A stretch of DNA of 42,822 nt from an uncultured Rubrobacteraceae bacterium (GCA_902805975.1 CADCUT010000068.1:1-42822), one strand, 5' to 3'; positions 8,363 through 16,784 are shown, counted from the first letter of the stretch. Numbers and translations are program-made. Notes: generated by a model from the letters alone, not told the origin.

Positions 8363-8505
8363 GACGCCGAGCCCCCGGGTGGCGCCGGGGGGCGGGGGAA
8401 CCACTTCGGACCCATAAGGTCCTCGGGGTGAATCTCCGGCTAACGCTAGCTGGCGTAGGGCTTATCTCTTTCGGCCCGAACCCGACAGCTAACCTCGCAG
8501 GCGCC
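8363..8505 (+). ncRNA. c-di-AMP riboswitch (ydaO-yuaA class)
   Basis: The conserved blocks of the class are present in order: GGGGGAACC at 8395-8403, GGGGTGAATC at 8425-8434, and the 3-prime block CCGAACCCGACAGCTAACC followed by CTCGCAGGCG, ending at 8503. CGCCGAG at 8365-8371 can pair with the CTC and GGCG of 8494-8503 to close the outer helix. Known members of the class turn off downstream genes for potassium uptake or cell-wall functions when c-di-AMP is high. The ribosome site AGGAGG at 8511-8516 lies only eight bases beyond the aptamer and no terminator hairpin follows, so control of translation is more likely than attenuation (inference). Confidence 0.92.
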
Positions 8506-8510
8506 GAAGA

Positions 8511-8516
8511 AGGAGG
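8511..8516 (+). promoter_or_regulatory. Ribosome binding site AGGAGG of the permease gene
   Basis: Lies four bases before GTG 8521 and seven before GTG 8524, fixing the start although the frame is open for over 100 codons upstream. It directly follows the aptamer. Confidence 0.85.
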
Positions 8517-8520
8517 ATAT

Positions 8521-10467
8521 GTGGTGCCCGCGAAGCCTTCCCTTTCGAACCGCCCGGCGGGCGGTTTCAAGCGCTGGCTGCTCGAGAAGCGCGTCGAGGA
8601 GGTGCAGGGCCCGGAGGCCAGGGAGGGCGAGGAGGAGCACCCCTGGTGGCAGGTCGTGTGCCTGACCGGGGTCGACTACTTCTCCACTTTAGGCTACATA
8701 CCGGCCATAGCGGTCGCCGCGGCCGGCGCGCTCTCGCCGATCGCCACGCTGCTTATCGTGCTCCTGACCCTGTTCGGGATGCTGCCGATGTATCGCGTCG
8801 TCTCCCGGGAGAGCCCCCACGGCCAGGGCTCGATCGCGATGCTCGAGAACCTGCTCTCGTTCTGGAGGGGTAAGATCCTCGTGCTCGTCCTGCTGGGGTT
8901 CGTCGCCACCGCCTGGATAGTGACGATCACGCTCTCTGCGGCGGACGCCGCGGTGCACATCGTCGAGAACCCCCTGGTGCCGGAGTTCCTGCACGGGCAG
9001 GAGCTCATCCTCACCCTCCTGCTGCTAGGTGTCCTCGGCGCCGTCTTTCTCAAGGGCTTCCGGGAAGCGATCGGCATAGCGGTCTTTATAGTCGTCGCCT
9101 TCTTGCTGCTGAACCTCGTGGTGGTGGCCGTCGGCTTCTACGGCATCCTCGCCGAGCCACAGCACCTCGCCGACTGGCGGGACTCCCTGTTCGCCGACTA
9201 CGGAAACCCCCTCGCCATCATCGGCGTCTCCCTGCTCGTGTTCCCCCGGCTCGCCCTGGGGCTCTCCGGCTTCGAGACGGGCGTGAGCATGATGCCGCTC
9301 GTGCGCGGCGAGCCGGGAGACGACCCGCGCCGGCCCGAGGGGCGCGTCCGCAACACCCGCAAGATGCTCGCCGTCGCCGCGATCATCATGAGCTTCTACC
9401 TCGTCACCACCAGCATCGTGACGACGCTGCTCATCCCGGCCAGAGAGTTCGAGGAGGGCGGCGCCGCCAGCGGGCGGGCGCTCGCCTACCTCGCCCACAA
9501 CCTACTCGGCGACGTCTTCGGCACGGCCTACGACCTCTCGACCATAGCCATCCTCTGGTTCGCGGGGGCCTCCGCCATGGCCGGGCTCCTGAACATCGTC
9601 CCCCGCTACCTGCCCCGCTACGGCATGGCCCCCGATTGGGGGCGCGCGGTGCGGCCGCTGGTGCTCGTCTACACCGCCATCTCCATTGTCGTCACCATCG
9701 CCTTCGGGGCCGGCGTGGACGCCCAGGCCGGCGCCTACGCGACCGGGGTGCTCGCCATGATGACCTCGGCGGCCTTCGCCGTGACGCTCGCCGCCTGGCG
9801 CGGGGGATCGCGGCGCGGGGCCTTCGGCTTCGGGCTCGTCCTCCTCGTCTTCGCCTACGCCTTCGTAGCCAACGCCGCGCAGCGCCCCGACGGCCTCCTG
9901 ATCGCCTTTTTCTTCGGCGTCGCCATCGTCGCCGTCTCGCTTGTCTCCCGGGTGTCGCGCTCCACGGAGCTTCGCCAGGAGCGCATAGAGGTGGACGAGG
10001 CGGCCTGGAAGTTCGTAGAAGGGGCGGGCGAGCACATCCACCTGGTCGCCCACCGACGACGCCAGGGCACGGAGGAGGAGTACGCCCGCAAGGAGAGGCA
10101 GCAGCGCGAGGACAACCACATCCCCCCAGACGAGCCGATCCTGTTCCTGGAGGTCCAGGTCGAGGACGCCTCGGAGTTTGAGGACGTGCTCGAGGTCAGG
10201 GGCGTGGAGGTGGGACCACACAAGGTGCTGCGGGCCGAGAGCTCGGTGGTGCCGAACGCGATCGCGGCCCTCCTCCTGCACCTCAGGGACACGACCGACA
10301 AGACGCCCCACTGCTACTTCGGCTGGACGGAGGGCAACCCCATCGTGTACCTGTTCCGCTTCCTCTTGTTCGGCGAGGGGGACACCGCGCCCGTGACCCA
10401 CGAGGTGCTGCGCGAGGCCGAGCCCAACCCCGAGCGGCGCCCGGCCGTCCACGTCGGAGGCCGGTGA
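8521..10467 (+). CDS. APC-superfamily permease, probable potassium importer under c-di-AMP control
   Basis: 648 residues. A cytoplasmic N-terminus (about 1-45) is followed by roughly 12 hydrophobic helices opening with [23 protein letters not shown], then the conserved loop [19 protein letters not shown] long hydrophilic C-terminal domain (about 490-648) ends with [13 protein letters not shown] and [11 protein letters not shown]. Actinobacterial relatives are usually annotated as amino acid transporters. The c-di-AMP riboswitch in its leader, and the TrkH/KtrB remnant touching its 3-prime end, argue instead for potassium transport like KimA (the product of B. subtilis ydaO, which is also riboswitch-controlled). 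The stop codon abuts the remnant. The transport class is certain; the substrate is inferred from context. Confidence 0.85.
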   Translation: MVPAKPSLSNRPAGGFKRWLLEKRVEEVQGPEAREGEEEHPWWQVVCLTGVDYFSTLGYIPAIAVAAAGALSPIATLLIVLLTLFGMLPMYRVVSRESPHGQGSIAMLENLLSFWRGKILVLVLLGFVATAWIVTITLSAADAAVHIVENPLVPEFLHGQELILTLLLLGVLGAVFLKGFREAIGIAVFIVVAFLLLNLVVVAVGFYGILAEPQHLADWRDSLFADYGNPLAIIGVSLLVFPRLALGLSGFETGVSMMPLVRGEPGDDPRRPEGRVRNTRKMLAVAAIIMSFYLVTTSIVTTLLIPAREFEEGGAASGRALAYLAHNLLGDVFGTAYDLSTIAILWFAGASAMAGLLNIVPRYLPRYGMAPDWGRAVRPLVLVYTAISIVVTIAFGAGVDAQAGAYATGVLAMMTSAAFAVTLAAWRGGSRRGAFGFGLVLLVFAYAFVANAAQRPDGLLIAFFFGVAIVAVSLVSRVSRSTELRQERIEVDEAAWKFVEGAGEHIHLVAHRRRQGTEEEYARKERQQREDNHIPPDEPILFLEVQVEDASEFEDVLEVRGVEVGPHKVLRAESSVVPNAIAALLLHLRDTTDKTPHCYFGWTEGNPIVYLFRFLLFGEGDTAPVTHEVLREAEPNPERRPAVHVGGR

Positions 10468-10629
10468 GGGCGGGCTCTCGTTGGGCGTCATGCCCGAGCT
10501 CTCCCCCTTCGGCAAGACATTCGTCACGGCTGTGATGTTCTTCGGGGCGTCGGGCCGATCACCATCCCCGCGGCCCGCGAGAGGCCGCCGCTCTACAAGA
10601 TGTCCGAGGAGGACATGGCGATAGGGTAG
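10466..10629 (+). pseudogene. Remnant of the TrkH/KtrB potassium channel subunit C-terminus
   Basis: From 10469 one frame reads GLSLGVMPELSPFGKTFVTA then VMFFG, the last pore region of TrkH/KtrB. At about 10544-10551 the frame slips by one base and continues as VGPITIPAARERPPLYKMSEEDMAIG and a TAG at 10627-10629. Joined, this gives the family's FFGRVGPITI...EEDMAIG ending with one codon damaged. Everything upstream of about 55 codons is gone and the permease gene occupies the place. It is a decayed tail with no start codon and cannot be expressed as a channel. Confidence 0.8.
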
Positions 10630-10793
10630 TGGGAGGCTCGGCGCAGGCCGAGAACTTTACAGCCGCGGCGGCACAGTCGGGGGCCTCAGGCCGGCCGGTC
10701 GCGCGGCCAGTGCTCTGGCGGATCGACCAGCGCTAGGCCTCTTTTCGTGTCTCTGGGCCGCGTCCGATACCAGCGTGGCCCTGGAGCCCGGGC
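10630..10793. other. Intergenic stretch, nothing recognised
   Basis: Follows the channel remnant and precedes the end of the next minus-strand gene. It contains a 12-base palindrome (GAGCCCGGGCTC, 10784-10795) that touches the stop codon of that gene; its role as a terminator is doubtful because no T tract follows on the plus strand close enough. Confidence 0.3.
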
Positions 10794-11180
10794 TCAGGAG
10801 CTTTGTCTTTTTTCCTGATACTCCTGGATCGACTCGTAGACCTCGTCGGGGAACTGGAGTTCCTGGTACGGGTTGCAGGCGTCGGGGTCATCGGGATTCG
10901 GGCAGATGGGGAAGTCCTGCTGGCTCTGGTACTCGAGGATCTTCTCCCGCCTGGGCGGGCTGTAGCCCTTCTCTTGGACCTGCTGCACGAGCGCCCTTAT
11001 CTCCCCCTCGTCGGCGTCGTGGTCCTGGGAGAGCAGCCCGACCAGCTCCTCGTTCTCAACGAAGTGGCGCCCGATCATGGCGAAGACCAGCCGCCCGTAG
11101 TGGCCGATGTCCTCCCCGTTCTCCAAAGCATCGAGCATGTGCCCCATCATCGGGCTCTGTCGTAGATCCTCCACAGCCAT
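10794..11180 (-). CDS. Conserved-looking protein of unknown function, 128 aa
   Basis: A soluble, acidic protein without signal peptide or membrane helix. The N-terminal half is helical and contains SPMMGHMLDALENGEDIGHY, then GRLVFAMIGRHFVENEELV and SQDHDADEGEI. The C-terminal part has two cysteines in CPNPDDPDACNPYQEL, close enough to bind a metal or form a disulphide, and ends PDEVYESIQEYQEK. I have the impression of a family seen in several actinobacteria and thermophiles but cannot name it. Start ATG 11180 is supported by GAGAGGAG ten bases upstream. It follows the sirtuin gene after 101 bases on the same strand, so it may end that transcript or have its own promoter. Confidence 0.75.
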   Translation of the reverse strand: MAVEDLRQSPMMGHMLDALENGEDIGHYGRLVFAMIGRHFVENEELVGLLSQDHDADEGEIRALVQQVQEKGYSPPRREKILEYQSQQDFPICPNPDDPDACNPYQELQFPDEVYESIQEYQEKRQSS

Positions 11181-11281
11181 AATCGTTCTCCTCTCTGAGA
11201 GCTTGAGAGGTCAGAGTATGCCCCTCGCCCGAAATCCCGGTGAAAGACGATACAACCCGCAGGACTTTCTCCGGAGATCCC

Positions 11282-12016
11282 CTAACCGAATGCCGCGCTG
11301 ACGAGCCGCGGCAAGACCTCGCCCGCCCTCCCCCGCAGCGAGAAGCGCGCGCTCGGCGAGAGCGGCGTGCGTTCCGGGTTGACCTCGGCCACGATCGCCC
11401 CGTTCTCCAGCGCCTCGTAGGGCAAGGACGCGGCCGGGTAGACGAGGCCCGACGTCCCGACGCTTAGGAAGAGGTCGCACGAGCGCGCCGCCCCCGACGC
11501 CGCTTCGAGCCCCGCGGCCGGCAGCGCCTCGCCGAACCAGACCACGTCGGGACGAAGGGGCGAGCCGCAGTTGGGGCAAAGGGGTGGGAGATCTTCCGCC
11601 TCGCCAGGCTCTACGGTCACGTTCTCGACCGGGCAGCGGCTGCGAAGGATGTTGCCGTGGAGTTCCACGACATCCGCGCTGCCGGCCTGCTGGTGCAGGC
11701 CGTCCACGTTCTGGGTGACGAGGGAGAACTCCGGTACGGACCGTTCGAGCTCCGCGAGGGCCGCGTGTCCGGCGTTGGGACGCGCCCGCTCGACCAGCTC
11801 GCGCCGCCAGGCGTACCATTGCCGGACGAGTTCCGGGTCGCGCGCGAAGGCTTCTGGGGTCGCGAGTTCTTGCGGGTCGTAGTTCGCCCAGAGGCCGGTC
11901 TGCGCGTCCCGGAAGGTGGGGACGCCGCTCTCGGCGGAGATCCCGGACCCCGTCAACGCCACCACGCGACGGGCGTCGCGCAGGGCCTCGATCAGCTCCG
12001 GCGGGAGATCCGCCAC
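11282..12016 (-). CDS. Sir2 family NAD-dependent protein deacylase, class III (CobB/SIRT5-like)
   Basis: 244 residues. NAD-binding TGSGISAESGVPTFRD (22-37), TQNVDGLHQQAG with the catalytic-side Asn-Asp, the catalytic His in VELHGN, and SVGTSGLVYPAA. The stretch WYAWRRELV carries the Tyr-x-x-Arg pair that in CobB and SIRT5 binds acidic acyl groups, so removal of succinyl or malonyl groups from lysine is likely besides acetyl. The zinc site is odd: RSRCPVE gives a single Cys where two are usual, followed by a normal CPNC. Start GTG 12016 lies nine bases after the hisS stop on the same strand, so the two are probably co-transcribed. Confidence 0.92.
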   Translation of the reverse strand: MADLPPELIEALRDARRVVALTGSGISAESGVPTFRDAQTGLWANYDPQELATPEAFARDPELVRQWYAWRRELVERARPNAGHAALAELERSVPEFSLVTQNVDGLHQQAGSADVVELHGNILRSRCPVENVTVEPGEAEDLPPLCPNCGSPLRPDVVWFGEALPAAGLEAASGAARSCDLFLSVGTSGLVYPAASLPYEALENGAIVAEVNPERTPLSPSARFSLRGRAGEVLPRLVSAAFG

Positions 12017-12024
12017 AGGCCCGG

Positions 12025-13299
12025 TCAGGCCCCTATCGCCCGCAGAAGCTCTACAGAGCCTCCCGAGACGTCCACTTCCCGCTCCTCGCCCGAGGCCATG
12101 TCGCGAACCTTGATCGTGGCGCGGGAGAGCTCGTCTTCGCCCAGGATCGCGGCGTACCGCGCACCGGATCGGTCCGCCTGCTTGAACTGGCCCTTGGCCC
12201 CCCGTCCGCCGAAGTCCAGGTCGCACGAGACGCCTTCCGCTCGCAGGGCGCCGGCCAGACGCATCGCTGGAACCCGCGCCTCGGGGGCCAGGGTAACGAA
12301 GAAGAGGTTGAGCGCGGATTCGGTCTCCCTGGCGGCGGCGGCGAGCAGCATCCGCTCGACGCCGGAGCCGAAGCCTATGCCGCCGAGGTCGGGGCCGCCG
12401 AGGTCGGAGATCAGGGCGTTGTACCGCCCCCCGGCCCCGACCGTGTCCTGGGCGCCCAGGGCGCCGCTCTTCGCCTCGAAGACGGTCATCGTGTAGTAGT
12501 CGAGCCCGCGCACGAGTTGCTCGTCCAACTCGTACGGCACGCCGAGCGCGTCGAGGCCCGAGCGCACGACGGCGAGGTGGTCCGCGGCTTCGGGACTCAG
12601 GAACGCGCCGATCTTCGGGGCTTCGGCGAGGACCGCCTGCGTCGCCTCGTGCTTGGAGTCGAAGGTGCGCAAGGGGTTCGTGTCCATGCGGGCCACGGAG
12701 TCGGGGTCGAGGTGGGCGGCGTTCTTCCGGAGAAAGGCGCGAAGCTCGGGGACGTAGGCGCGGCGGGTTGGCATGTCGCCGATGTTGTTCAGGTGGACGA
12801 CCTCATCCCTCACGCCGATAGACTGGTGGATGGCGTAGAGGAGCGAGATCACCTCGACGTCCACCAGCGGGTCCGAGGTGCCCAGCGCCTCCACCCCGAT
12901 CTGGGTGTGCTGCCGGTAGCGTCCCCTCTGCTGGCGCTCCTGGCGGAACATCGGCCCGACGTAGAAGAGCTTGATCGGCTGCGCGAGCTTGAACAGGTTG
13001 TGCTCGATATAGGCCCGCACGGCCCCCGGCGTCCCCTCGGGCCGCAGGGCCATCTCCCGCTCGCCCTTGTCCCTGAAGGTGAACATCTCCTTCTGCACCA
13101 CGATGTCCGAGGCCTCCCCCGCCGTGCGGGCGAAGAGCTCGACCTCCTCGAAGACGGGTGTCCGGACCTCCCGGTAGTTGTGGAGGCCGAGGATCTCACG
13201 CGCCCGCCCCTCGACGTACGCCCACAGATCCGCCCTCTCGTGCGGCTCCCGCCCCCCGGGGAAGACGTCGTAGGTGCCCCTCGGCCCCTTGTAGCTCAC
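12025..13299 (-). CDS. hisS: Histidyl-tRNA synthetase
   Basis: 424-residue class IIa synthetase. N-terminal PRGTYDVFP, motif 1 region, motif 2 in YVGPMFRQERQQRGRYRQHTQ, the histidine-specific VRGLDYYTMTVFEA and VGAGGRYNALISDLGG, motif 3 GIGFGSGVERML, and a C-terminal anticodon-binding domain (about 330-424). It attaches histidine to its tRNA in the cytoplasm. GTG 13299 overlaps the stop of the preceding hydrolase gene as GTGA. The rel-...-hisS order is ancestral in Gram-positive bacteria, but the usual follower aspS has moved to 533-2365 on the other strand. Confidence 0.98.
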   Translation of the reverse strand: MSYKGPRGTYDVFPGGREPHERADLWAYVEGRAREILGLHNYREVRTPVFEEVELFARTAGEASDIVVQKEMFTFRDKGEREMALRPEGTPGAVRAYIEHNLFKLAQPIKLFYVGPMFRQERQQRGRYRQHTQIGVEALGTSDPLVDVEVISLLYAIHQSIGVRDEVVHLNNIGDMPTRRAYVPELRAFLRKNAAHLDPDSVARMDTNPLRTFDSKHEATQAVLAEAPKIGAFLSPEAADHLAVVRSGLDALGVPYELDEQLVRGLDYYTMTVFEAKSGALGAQDTVGAGGRYNALISDLGGPDLGGIGFGSGVERMLLAAAARETESALNLFFVTLAPEARVPAMRLAGALRAEGVSCDLDFGGRGAKGQFKQADRSGARYAAILGEDELSRATIKVRDMASGEEREVDVSGGSVELLRAIGA

Positions 13300-13874
13300 G
13301 GAAGCACCGGCGGCAGGTACGGGTTCGTCTCAAGCTGCTCGCGGGCGAGCATCACCGGGCCGTGGCCCGCGTACAGGCGCGTCTCGTCCTCCCAGAGCGA
13401 CATCACCTTGCGCAGGGAGACCTCAAGGTCCTCCCACGAGGCGCCGTCGATGTCCGTGCGGCCGACGCTGCCCGGCAGGATCAGGTCGCCCACTATCTGG
13501 TCCCGTCCCACCACGAACGTGACCGAACCCGGCGCGTGCCCCGGCGTGTTGAGTACCCGAAACGTCTCGCCGGCGAGCTCGAGCTCCTGCCCCCCGTCGA
13601 GCGGCTCATAGACGGTGGCGCCCGCCGCCTCCGCCGCGTCGGGGTGCACGTAGAGGGGCGCGTTGGTCCCGCTTAGCACCTCCTCCAGCGCGCCGACGTG
13701 GTCGGCGTGGGCGTGGGTGAGAAGGACGGCGGCCACGGGCCCCCTGACGGCGCCCAGGATCCTTTCCGGCTCTGCCCCCGCGTCCACGATGACGTCCCCC
13801 CCGGGCGCGTGGACCACGTAGACGTTCACCTCGAAGCCGTCCATGGACACGGTTACCTGCTCGATCTCGGTCAA
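13296..13874 (-). CDS. Metallo-beta-lactamase-fold hydrolase (glyoxalase II-like)
   Basis: 192 residues with the metal site THAHADHVG (about 61-69), a further His in NTPGHAPGSV, Asp in VGDLILPGS and His in YAGHGPV, i.e. the complete two-metal set of the glyoxalase II/hydroxyacylglutathione hydrolase type. It probably hydrolyses a thioester or lactone in the cytoplasm. Such a gene commonly sits between rel and hisS in Gram-positives. The start is TTG 13874: it shares TTGA with the stop of the MOSC gene and has GGGGAG nearby, whereas the frame is open much further upstream inside that gene. Confidence 0.88.
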   Translation of the reverse strand: MTEIEQVTVSMDGFEVNVYVVHAPGGDVIVDAGAEPERILGAVRGPVAAVLLTHAHADHVGALEEVLSGTNAPLYVHPDAAEAAGATVYEPLDGGQELELAGETFRVLNTPGHAPGSVTFVVGRDQIVGDLILPGSVGRTDIDGASWEDLEVSLRKVMSLWEDETRLYAGHGPVMLAREQLETNPYLPPVLP

Positions 13875-14539
13875 CTTGCGCTCCCCACCCTCGTATGTTC
13901 TGCCGACAGCTTCGCCAACTGCTCCTCGTAGCCCTCCCGCGCCCGTACCGCGACGGGAACCGAGAGCAGGCGCCGCAGGACGTCTTCCCCCGGATGGGGA
14001 TCGAAGAACGTCCGGAACACCTCCAGCACCGGCACGCGCTCCCCGGCGTACGGCACGTAATTCACGGGGTCCCCGGCCCGGACCTCGCCCTCCCGGATCA
14101 CGCGGCAGTACACCCCGGGCCGCTCCACCCGCCTGAACCGCTTGAGAAACGCCGGCTCCCCCATCCGAACAGCGAGGGTCAGGCAGGGTATGCGCGGCGC
14201 CGTCACCTCTAGAACGACCGTACCGATCCCCATCCTGTCGCCGACGCACGCCGCCGCGCTCTCCAGATCCGAGACCGTCAGGTTCTCGCCGAACGTGCCG
14301 GGCAACACTTCGTGTCCCAGCTCATAGGACCACCATTCGTAGTCCGGGGTGCCGAATACGTAGACGGCCTGGTCGGGGCCTCCGTGGTTCTTCTTGTCGC
14401 TTATGGCATCGTCCACAAGGCCGCCCTGTGTGATCTCAACGGGGCCCTCCACCGGACGCTTGAAGATACCGGTTTTTCCGGACTTTCCGGCGCCTTCGAT
14501 GGGCGTCTCGCCTCCGACGTTGACGTTTAGCAGGCGCAA
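13871..14539 (-). CDS. MOSC domain protein (YiiM-like)
   Basis: 222 residues. The MOSC core covers about 20-170: KKNHGGPDQAVYVF, WWSYELGHEVLPGTFGENL, and the conserved cysteine in APRIPCLTLAVRMGEP. MOSC proteins handle sulfur bound to the molybdenum cofactor or help use molybdenum-dependent hydroxylamine-type reduction (YiiM, YcbX). No Fe-S domain is attached. TTG 14539 begins one base after the rel stop, and the stop overlaps the next start, so it is fully embedded in the rel operon, where dtd (D-aminoacyl-tRNA deacylase) is usual. Which cofactor reaction it serves cannot be told. Confidence 0.88.
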   Translation of the reverse strand: MRLLNVNVGGETPIEGAGKSGKTGIFKRPVEGPVEITQGGLVDDAISDKKNHGGPDQAVYVFGTPDYEWWSYELGHEVLPGTFGENLTVSDLESAAACVGDRMGIGTVVLEVTAPRIPCLTLAVRMGEPAFLKRFRRVERPGVYCRVIREGEVRAGDPVNYVPYAGERVPVLEVFRTFFDPHPGEDVLRRLLSVPVAVRAREGYEEQLAKLSAEHTRVGSAS

Positions 14540-14540
14540 G

Positions 14541-16772
14541 CTAGCGTTCGAGGGGCGTTCCGTCGCGGGAGACCCGGCAGACGTCGTAGACGTCGGGGAT
14601 GCCCCGGATCTTGCGTATGACCTCCTCGACGTGCTGGACGCTGCCGGCCTTGAAGGCGAAGCGGCTGAGCGCCGTGCGGTCCTCGATGGTGTCCACCCGC
14701 GCGGAGACGATGTTCACCCCTGCGTCGGAGATGCCGCTGGTTATGTCCTTCAAGAGGTGCATCCGGTCGAGTGCCTCGACGAGGAGCTCCACGGTGAACA
14801 GCTTGCCCTCGCCGCCGGCCCACTCGACCTCGACGAACCGTTCGGCGTCCTTGGACTTCAGGGCGCGGGCGTTCACGCACCCGGCGGAGTGGACGACGAC
14901 GCCGCGTCCCAGGGAGACGTATCCGACGATGTTGTCGCCCGGCATCGGGGTGCAGCAGCGGGCGAGGCGGGTGAGTATTCCGCTGGAGCCGACCACGCGC
15001 ACGCCCGTGTCGTCCGCGGATCCAACGTCGCCCGGCAGCGGGAGCGGGGCGAGGGCCGGCGTAGGCGTCTTCGGCCGCTCCTCCGCCTCCTCTTTCGGCT
15101 GGATCAGGTCTACGATGCGGCCCGCGACGTTCTCCGCGGAGATCGTACCGGCCCCGACCGCGGCGATCATGTCGTCCGGGGATGGGTGGTTGGTGGCGCG
15201 GGCCACGTCCTCAAGGATGCCGGAGGGAACCTTGCCGATGCGCCGCTTCTTCAACAGGCTCAAGAGCTTCTCCCGCCCGAGCCCCAGGTTGTCCTCGCGG
15301 TCGGCCTTGTTGAAGAACTGCCGGATCTTGTTCCTAGCCCGCCCGCTCTGGACGACCGCCAGCCAGTCCCGGCTCGGTCCCGAATTCTTGCCCGTGATGA
15401 CCTGCACCCTATCCCCGCTCACGAGCTCAGAGTCGAGGGGGACTATCCGGTCGTTGACCTTAGCACCTATGGTCCTGTGCCCGATCTCCGTGTGGACGTG
15501 GTAGGCGAAGTCTATGGGCGTCGCCCCTGAAGGCAGGCTGACGACGTCCCCCTTCGGCGTAAAGACGAAGACCTCGTCCGCGACGAGCTCGCCCTTGAGG
15601 GACTCCATAAACTCCGAGGAGTCCGTGGTCTCCTGCTGCCACTCCATCATGCTCTTGAGCCAGGTCAGGCGGTCGACCTGCCGGTCGGTGAGGCCGTGCT
15701 TGTACATCCAGTGGGCGGCGATGCCGTACTCGGCGGTCGTGTCCATCTCGTGGGTCCGGATCTGGATCTCGAGCAGCTTCCCCTCGTTGCTCATGACCGT
15801 CGTGTGAAGCGACTGGTACATGTTGAACTTGGGCATGGCGATGTAGTCCTTGAACCGACCCGGGATAGGCTTCCAGATCGAGTGGATAACCCCCAGAGCG
15901 CCGTAGCAGTCGCGCACCGAGTCCACGACGACCCTGAGGCCCGTGAGGTCGTAGATCTCGTTGAACTCCTTGTTGCGCCTCACCATCTTGTTGTAGATGG
16001 AGTAGAAGTGCTTGACCCTCCCGTGCACCTCGGCGTCGGCCCCCGTCTCGCGCAGGTGCCGCAAGAGCTCGGCCGCCGTCCCGTTGATAAACGCCTCTCG
16101 ATCACCCCTGCGGGCCGCCACGAGGCGCTTTATCTCCTCGTACCTGCGGGGGTGCAGGGTGGCGAACGAGAGGTCTTCGAGCTCCCATTTGAGCGAGTAG
16201 ATACCGAGCCTGTGGGCCAGGGGGGCGTAGATCTCCAGCGTCTCGGTCGCCTTCCTGAGCTGGGTCTCGCGCTTGAGGTAGGCGAGCGTCCTCATGTTGT
16301 GCAGCCGGTCGGCGAGCTTGATGATGATTACCCGCACATCACGGCTCATCGCCACGATCATCTTGCGCAAGGACTCGGCCTGCGCCTCCTCCAGGTTCCC
16401 CGAGGGCAGGTTGCCGAGCTTTGTAACCCCGTCCACGATCTCCGCGACCTCGTCGCCGAACTGCGCGGCAAGCTCGGCCTTCGTCACGCCGGTATCCTCC
16501 AGCACGTCGTGCAAGAGCGCCGCGGCAATGGTCGTCGCGTCGAGCCTGAGCTCGGCCAGGATGGCCCCCGTCGCCAGCGGATGGTAGACGAACGGCTCCC
16601 CGCTCTTGCGCACCTGCCCCCGGTGCGCGGCATGCGCGACGCGGTAGGCGTCCGCGATCACCTCCTCAGCACCCTCCGGCGCGTAGGAGGCCACCCTCTC
16701 TAACAGCGCGGAGATGGTTACCGGCGGCGCCGGTATCGCCCTCGGTCTCTCCTCTGTGCGCGCTGGTTCCAT
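14541..16772 (-). CDS. rel: Bifunctional (p)ppGpp synthetase/hydrolase Rel
   Basis: 743 residues, the long single Rel of Gram-positives. HD hydrolase domain about 40-190 with the metal set including ALLHDVLEDTG and LADRLHNMRTL; synthetase domain about 230-350 with DLTGLRVVVDSVRDCYGALG and RFKDYIAMPKFNMYQSLHTT; TGS domain VFVFTPKGDVVSLPSGATP; a zinc-finger-like LARCCTPMPGDNIVGY with Cys-Cys; and a C-terminal ACT domain ending at 743. Both catalytic halves look intact. It makes and breaks the starvation alarmone. The start is ATG 16772: TATAAT lies six bases before it with no ribosome site, suggesting a leaderless mRNA. First gene of the rel-MOSC-MBL-hisS-sir2 operon. Confidence 0.97.
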   Translation of the reverse strand: MEPARTEERPRAIPAPPVTISALLERVASYAPEGAEEVIADAYRVAHAAHRGQVRKSGEPFVYHPLATGAILAELRLDATTIAAALLHDVLEDTGVTKAELAAQFGDEVAEIVDGVTKLGNLPSGNLEEAQAESLRKMIVAMSRDVRVIIIKLADRLHNMRTLAYLKRETQLRKATETLEIYAPLAHRLGIYSLKWELEDLSFATLHPRRYEEIKRLVAARRGDREAFINGTAAELLRHLRETGADAEVHGRVKHFYSIYNKMVRRNKEFNEIYDLTGLRVVVDSVRDCYGALGVIHSIWKPIPGRFKDYIAMPKFNMYQSLHTTVMSNEGKLLEIQIRTHEMDTTAEYGIAAHWMYKHGLTDRQVDRLTWLKSMMEWQQETTDSSEFMESLKGELVADEVFVFTPKGDVVSLPSGATPIDFAYHVHTEIGHRTIGAKVNDRIVPLDSELVSGDRVQVITGKNSGPSRDWLAVVQSGRARNKIRQFFNKADREDNLGLGREKLLSLLKKRRIGKVPSGILEDVARATNHPSPDDMIAAVGAGTISAENVAGRIVDLIQPKEEAEERPKTPTPALAPLPLPGDVGSADDTGVRVVGSSGILTRLARCCTPMPGDNIVGYVSLGRGVVVHSAGCVNARALKSKDAERFVEVEWAGGEGKLFTVELLVEALDRMHLLKDITSGISDAGVNIVSARVDTIEDRTALSRFAFKAGSVQHVEEVIRKIRGIPDVYDVCRVSRDGTPLER

Positions 16773-16778
16773 GGCGAG

Positions 16779-16784
16779 ATTATA
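16779..16784 (-). promoter_or_regulatory. -10 box TATAAT of a leaderless rel transcript
   Basis: A perfect TATAAT on the minus strand followed by six bases (CTCGCC) and the ATG of rel. No -35 box of good quality stands at 16-18 bases upstream, which is common for actinobacterial leaderless promoters. Confidence 0.65.

Noticed and set aside
8176..8520. N-terminal extension of the permease in the same open frame
   Set aside because: The stretch contains the promoter and riboswitch, and the ribosome site places the start at 8521 or 8524.
10784..10795. Palindrome GAGCCCGGGCTC as a bidirectional terminator
   Set aside because: No loop space and it runs into the stop codon of the minus gene; the T-rich run beyond belongs to that coding sequence.
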